The notes under the pieces: generated by a model | Database searches by the model: none | What the model was told of the DNA's origin: nothing | The model's input: only the letters and a program-made list of their open reading frames with translations | Position numbers and translations under genes: made by a program | Assembly: GCA_049509675.1 (NCBI GenBank) | Contig: JBEKZQ010000291.1 | Location: 1 to 8,064 of the forward strand | Source: JBEKZQ01 sp049509675 | GTDB lineage: Bacteria; Planctomycetota; Planctomycetia; Pirellulales; Thermoguttaceae | Direction of reading: 5' to 3' | Length of the DNA: 8,064 nt | Part shown: positions 5,212 through 8,064 of the stretch, piece by piece | Numbering within the stretch: position 1 is the first letter of the stretch | Layout: the number at the start of each line of letters is the position of its first letter

Positions 5212-6477
5212 GCCGCGGACCGCGTTGGGGATCTGCCGCACGTGGGCCGCGAGATCCTTTTCCGCATGGCAATAGAAATGTTCGCTCATCAGGTCCATCT
5301 GGTCGGCGCAACGCTTGAGCATGGTTTCGCTCCACGGCCCGACGTCGCCGACGGCGATCAATCGGATCGACGGATCGACGGCCCGCATGGCCGCGGCGAA
5401 CTGGTTGTGCTTCTCGACGTACTTGTCCAGCGGCATGTGTCCGAGTTGCCAGTTGCCGTACATTTCGTTGCCGACGCCCCACCATTTGACCTGATAGGGT
5501 TGCGGGTGGCCGCCTTTGGCGCGGATCGCGCCCATGGGGGTGTCCTTGGTCCCGTTGGCATATTGGACCTCCTCGGCCGCCCCGGCCGCCTCGCCCAAGC
5601 CGCTATTGACGGCGATATACGGCTCGGCGCCGAGCGTGCGGCAGAAGACGATGAACTCGTCCATGCCGAAATCGTTGTGCTCGATGCCCTTCCAGGCCAG
5701 GTTCTTGCGCGGCGGCCGGCGGTCGCGATCGCCGATGCCGTCGTGCCAGTTGTATCCGCTGACGAAGTTGCCGCCGGGCCAACGATAGACCGGCGCGTTG
5801 AGCTCTTTGAGCAGCGCCAGCGTATCGGCGCGCACGCCATGCACGTTGTCGGCCGGCATCAGCGACACGGTGCCCACGCGGACCGCGCCTTTTCCCGCCG
5901 CGACAATCTCCAGGCGGCCCTTCTCCGTATCGGCGGCGGCCGTGAACTCCAAGGCCGTCTTGGCGTACTCGGCCGAAAGCGTGTCGACGGCGATCGTCTG
6001 CCGAGCGTCCTGCCCATCGCCCCAGACGAGGCCGACCTTCACCGGCGCGGCAGTCGCGTCGCCCGCCAGCCAGATCCGGCCGACATAGTGCTTGCCCTTC
6101 CGCAAGGCCAAGGCGCCTTGGGCGAAACCGCCGGGGGCCGCGATCCGCGGCGAGTGCGCGCCGACGAAGGCCCCGGCCTTCTCCATCTTCACGCCAGCGG
6201 CGTCGCCCACCACGTTCCACGGCGAGCCGGCACTGCCGACCTCCAGATAGAACTTGCGGTCTTCGAGCATTTCCGACCAGATGCCGCCGTAGATGCAGCG
6301 GCCCAGGTGCTCGATGAATTGCCCATAGATGTACTTCGACATCGGCTCGCGCGTCTTGCCGGCATCGATAGTAATCGGCCCGGGCGAGACCTTGGCCTCA
6401 TCCGCCCAAAGCCGTTCGCTCAGCAAACAGGCCAGAACGATGGTCAACGAGGCCGTAAGCTGCCAGTGGAATCGCAT
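5209..6477 (-). CDS. GH51 arabinofuranosidase, N-terminal fragment
   Basis: 422 residues up to the premature stop. Residues 1-25 (MRFHWQLTASLTIVLACLLS, then ERLWA) form a Sec signal peptide. The GH51 start YIYGQFIEHLGR follows at 49. A 110-residue insert about 85-207 (RKGKHYVGRIWLAGD, ALEFTAAADTEKGRLEIVAAG) looks like a jelly-roll domain. The barrel resumes at VYRWPGGNFVSGYNWHDGIG (230-249) and reaches the acid/base E338 in GVGNEMYG and SEHFYCH (398-404). ATG 6477 is preceded by AAGGGAGA at good spacing. The product ends just before the strand carrying the nucleophile. It would be exported but inactive unless the stop is read through. Confidence 0.85.
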   Translation of the reverse strand: MRFHWQLTASLTIVLACLLSERLWADEAKVSPGPITIDAGKTREPMSKYIYGQFIEHLGRCIYGGIWSEMLEDRKFYLEVGSAGSPWNVVGDAAGVKMEKAGAFVGAHSPRIAAPGGFAQGALALRKGKHYVGRIWLAGDATAAPVKVGLVWGDGQDARQTIAVDTLSAEYAKTALEFTAAADTEKGRLEIVAAGKGAVRVGTVSLMPADNVHGVRADTLALLKELNAPVYRWPGGNFVSGYNWHDGIGDRDRRPPRKNLAWKGIEHNDFGMDEFIVFCRTLGAEPYIAVNSGLGEAAGAAEEVQYANGTKDTPMGAIRAKGGHPQPYQVKWWGVGNEMYGNWQLGHMPLDKYVEKHNQFAAAMRAVDPSIRLIAVGDVGPWSETMLKRCADQMDLMSEHFYCHAEKDLAAHVRQIPNAVRG

Positions 6478-6604
6478 GGATGTCTCCCTTCGATAATTTC
6501 CCAGTGGTCAAAAAACGTCCCCCTGATTATGCCGCAGGGACGAAGCGGAATCAACCACACGTCCGGCGTGTGCGGCAAGGTTTTGCAGTGCGGCGACTTG
6601 TCGC

Positions 6605-6816
6605 TGGGTGCCACGGGCTTGCCCGTGCTCCTTCGGAGGGCTCTTGCGGCGAGAAGTTGCCAAAGCGTGGCGGGCGCGAAATGTCAAAAGCCCGCGGCTG
6701 TTCCGCGTGGGTGCGGATACGTTCCATGCTCGCCGACGAACCACGCGGAGAGGTTTCCGGCGATTCATCGCTGCAAGAACCGACATAGAACAGCACTGGC
6801 AAGCCAGTGGCACCCA
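6605..6816. repeat. Composite repeat unit with terminal 25-bp inverted hairpin arms
   Basis: The arms 6605-6629 and 6792-6816 are reverse complements except at two positions. Each arm is itself a hairpin: CACGGGC-TT-GCCCGTG (6612-6627) and CACTGGC-AA-GCCAGTG (6794-6809). The two mismatches are paired, one on each side of the local stem, so both hairpins stay perfect. An inner 9-bp inverted repeat, TCCGCGTGG (6702-6710) with CCACGCGGA (6741-6749), adds another stem. The architecture parallels the 365-494 unit, with a different interior. Confidence 0.75.
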
Positions 6817-6877
6817 ACGCAACCGGCGGCAGTTGCACTTCGCCCGGCGAGCGTACACAATAGCGCTTGGATGCGAG

Positions 6878-6953
6878 GGGGTCAGGTCCGTGTTTTCGGT
6901 CGTGAGTCCGGCCAAATAGCAATGCCGATCAGCCGAAAAATGGACCAGACCCC
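6878..6953 (+). repeat. REP-like core repeat, copy 2
   Basis: An imperfect palindrome of 76 bases: the left arm GGGGTCAGGTCCGTGTTTTC (from 6878) pairs with the right arm ending GAAAAATGGACCAGACCCC (to 6953). The right half is the reverse complement of the left half of 4464-4540, near-identical over about 35 bases. Unlike copy 1, it lacks the outer CAGGAGAACTGC arms and shows no matching flanking direct repeat; only GACTTTG continues beyond the arm on its right side. It lies 47 bases before the M23 start. Confidence 0.7.
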
Positions 6954-7000
6954 GACTTTGTCCTTCCCTGCCTCGCTCTCGATAGCCCAAGGAGTCTGAT

Positions 7001-8064
7001 ATGCTGCGCTTCGCGTTGCTTCCGGGGATGTTGTTTCTGGGGTGCGCCTTACGGCTTTCGGCCGCGCCGCCCGAGCCAACGCAGTCGCCACTGGTGCGCG
7101 TCGTCGATCTGAGCCGCGGCCAGTCGGCCGAAGTCGGGTTGTGCGACGCCACGAAGGGCCGGGTCAAGGTCCGGGTCAAGCTGTTGGACCTGGAGGAAAC
7201 GCGGGACTCCATCCGCGACGCGGTCCGCATTGCCCGGGTACAGGTGGAGATCGACGGCCGGAAGGTCTGGCTCACCTCCGCCCAGTACAACCTGCCGGTG
7301 ACGGTGGGCAAGGTCCAGATCGACTGCCCCATCACCAAGGGCACCACGAGCAACAGCGATGGCGAACATTGGGGGCTGGAGAAGGATGCGCGCTTGCGGC
7401 TGTGGCCCGCTGGTTCGCCGCTTTTCCTCCCCGGCAAGTTCGTCTATCCGGTCAAGCAGCGATGGTTCGTCAGCGCCACGCAGATGGCCAACGAGCCGGT
7501 GTACACCGATGCCGGGGAGAATCCGCTGGCTCGCAAGATATACTACCACTACGGCCTCGATTTCGGCGGCGCCGAGATCCTGACCCAGGTGGTCGCCGCG
7601 ACCGACGGCCTGGTGGTTTCGGCGGGCACGACCGCCCTGCCGGGCTACGCCGACACGCCGGTCGCGATGCGTTACGACGTGATCTATCTGCTCGATGCCC
7701 AGGGCTGGTACTATCGATACAGCCATCTGCACTCGTTCGCCGAGGGCGTGCGGTTGGGCGCCAGGGTCAAGGCCGGGCAGCCATTGGGACTGCTCGGTAA
7801 AGAGGGCGCCAGCGGCGGCTGGAGCCATCTGCACTTCGACATCTTCTGCCGCCAGCCTTCGGGCAAGTGGGGCTGCCAGGAGGCTTATGCCTTCGTCTGG
7901 GAAGCCTATCGAAAGCAGTACGATCCCAAGCTGGTGGCGGTGGCCCGGCCGCACCGCTTTCTGGCCGCAGGGGAAACGGCCCTGTTGGACGGCGGCAAGT
8001 CGTGGTCGGCCGGCGGAAAGATCGTTCGCTACCAGTGGACCTTCACCGACGGCACAACGGCCGA
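7001..8064 (+). CDS. Secreted M23 peptidase with PKD-like domain, 3' partial
   Basis: 354 residues are visible and the frame is open at the window end. Residues 1-21 form a short signal peptide (MLRFALLPGMLFLGCALRLS, then A); a weak lipobox-like LFLGC is also there. Residues about 30-160 are a beta-rich N-terminal region of unknown role. The M23 (LytM/lysostaphin-type) zinc peptidase core runs about 175-300: YYHYGLDFGG supplies H183 and D187, WYYRYSHLHSF carries H242, and WSHLHFD supplies H276 and H278, so the HxxxD...HxH set is complete. Residues from about 318 (HRFLAAGETALLDGGKSWSA, then GGKIVRYQWTFTDGTT) match the opening strands of a PKD domain, cut off by the window. ATG 7001 has AGGAG at 6990-6994. 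M23 enzymes usually cut peptidoglycan cross-bridges or glycine-rich peptides; the substrate here is unknown. Confidence 0.9.
   Translation, partial: MLRFALLPGMLFLGCALRLSAAPPEPTQSPLVRVVDLSRGQSAEVGLCDATKGRVKVRVKLLDLEETRDSIRDAVRIARVQVEIDGRKVWLTSAQYNLPVTVGKVQIDCPITKGTTSNSDGEHWGLEKDARLRLWPAGSPLFLPGKFVYPVKQRWFVSATQMANEPVYTDAGENPLARKIYYHYGLDFGGAEILTQVVAATDGLVVSAGTTALPGYADTPVAMRYDVIYLLDAQGWYYRYSHLHSFAEGVRLGARVKAGQPLGLLGKEGASGGWSHLHFDIFCRQPSGKWGCQEAYAFVWEAYRKQYDPKLVAVARPHRFLAAGETALLDGGKSWSAGGKIVRYQWTFTDGTTA

Larger units (their letters stand above)
4582..6477 (-). pseudogene. GH51 alpha-L-arabinofuranosidase interrupted by one in-frame TAG
   Basis: Read through the stop, this is a single 631-codon secreted GH51 enzyme: signal peptide (1-25), N-terminal region YIYGQFIEHLGRCIYGGIW (49-67), a central insert of about 110 residues resembling a carbohydrate-binding sandwich, the (beta/alpha)8 barrel, and a C-terminal beta-sandwich. 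The acid/base is E338 in WWGVGNEMYG; the nucleophile is E448 in MDEWNYWYG. Codon 423 (5211-5209) is TAG, with identical reading frame and family-like sequence on both sides (NAVRG, stop, AEAHRRYRSQIDALKGKDIR). Related enzymes often have KAEAHRRYR here, so AAG to TAG is the simplest explanation. The enzyme would release arabinose from arabinan or arabinoxylan outside the cytoplasm. A read error, true mutation or readthrough cannot be separated from one sequence. Confidence 0.85.
6478..7000. other. 523-bp divergent intergenic region with two repeat units
   Basis: It separates the GH51 gene (leftward) from the M23 peptidase gene (rightward). At the left edge is the GH51 ribosome site. Bases 6605-6816 and 6878-6953 are palindromic repeat units, annotated separately. 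At the right edge AGGAG (6990-6994) serves the M23 gene. Several open frames cross this stretch on both strands, but they run through repeats and overlap real genes antisense, so no gene is called. Promoters for both genes should lie here; I could not assign boxes with confidence. Confidence 0.6.

Noticed and set aside
4352..5485. A 377-codon minus-strand frame overlapping GH51 and the insertion-like element
   Set aside because: It is Arg/Pro-rich and out of frame with GH51, which has clear catalytic motifs; it also reads through a palindromic element.
4834..6999. A 721-codon open frame on the + strand opposite the GH51 gene
   Set aside because: It is antisense to a recognisable enzyme, has no family-like motifs, and its length is explained by GC-rich codon structure; its right end runs through intergenic repeats.
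7049..7954. A 301-codon minus-strand frame opposite the M23 gene
   Set aside because: The + strand reading has the complete M23 ligand set, signal peptide and AGGAG site; the antisense frame has none of these.
1..8064. A new defence, secretion or biosynthetic system
   Set aside because: The genes are unrelated housekeeping, transport and hydrolase functions in mixed orientations; nothing suggests a co-directed unknown cluster.

Overview
The window looks like a piece of a planctomycete chromosome, probably a Pirellulales-type environmental genome. The reasons are: GC-rich coding sequence; large, loosely packed intergenic spaces; short palindromic repeat families (CACTGGC-loop-GCCAGTG, GTAGGACGGATTGCCAATCC, AGCCCGACGCGC...GCGAGGGA) that I associate with planctomycete genomes; and a secreted CX4CH protein of a type I recall from that phylum. 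The taxonomic call is recognition, not a search result.

Layout from left to right: the 3' part of a MazG-like nucleotide pyrophosphohydrolase (+, 1-333); a 130-bp palindromic repeat unit; a secreted CX4CH protein (-, 518-1762); a 315-bp divergent gap with two palindromes; a complete acylphosphatase (+, 2078-2377); an ABC-2-type permease (+, 2457-3410); a convergent gap with two more repeat families; glucosamine-6-phosphate deaminase nagB (-, 3573-4361); a 133-bp insertion-like palindromic element bordered by 9-bp direct repeats; a secreted GH51 alpha-L-arabinofuranosidase (-, 4582-6477) broken by one in-frame TAG; a 523-bp divergent gap with two repeat units; and the 5' part of a secreted M23 peptidase with a PKD-like domain (+, 7001 to the window end).

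The genes do not form an obvious single pathway. Nucleotide clean-up, acylphosphatase, membrane transport, amino-sugar catabolism (NagB), arabinan or arabinoxylan breakdown (GH51) and cell-wall hydrolysis (M23) sit as single genes or pairs. NagB and GH51 share a strand and both belong to carbohydrate use, but a large hairpin element lies between them, so co-transcription is doubtful.

The two most notable things are the nonsense codon in GH51, which falls between its acid/base and nucleophile glutamates, and the insertion-like element whose right direct repeat overlaps the GH51 stop codon. Every gap longer than 100 bp carries at least one dispersed palindromic repeat. I saw no CRISPR array, rRNA, tRNA, transposase gene or clear new defence or biosynthetic system.
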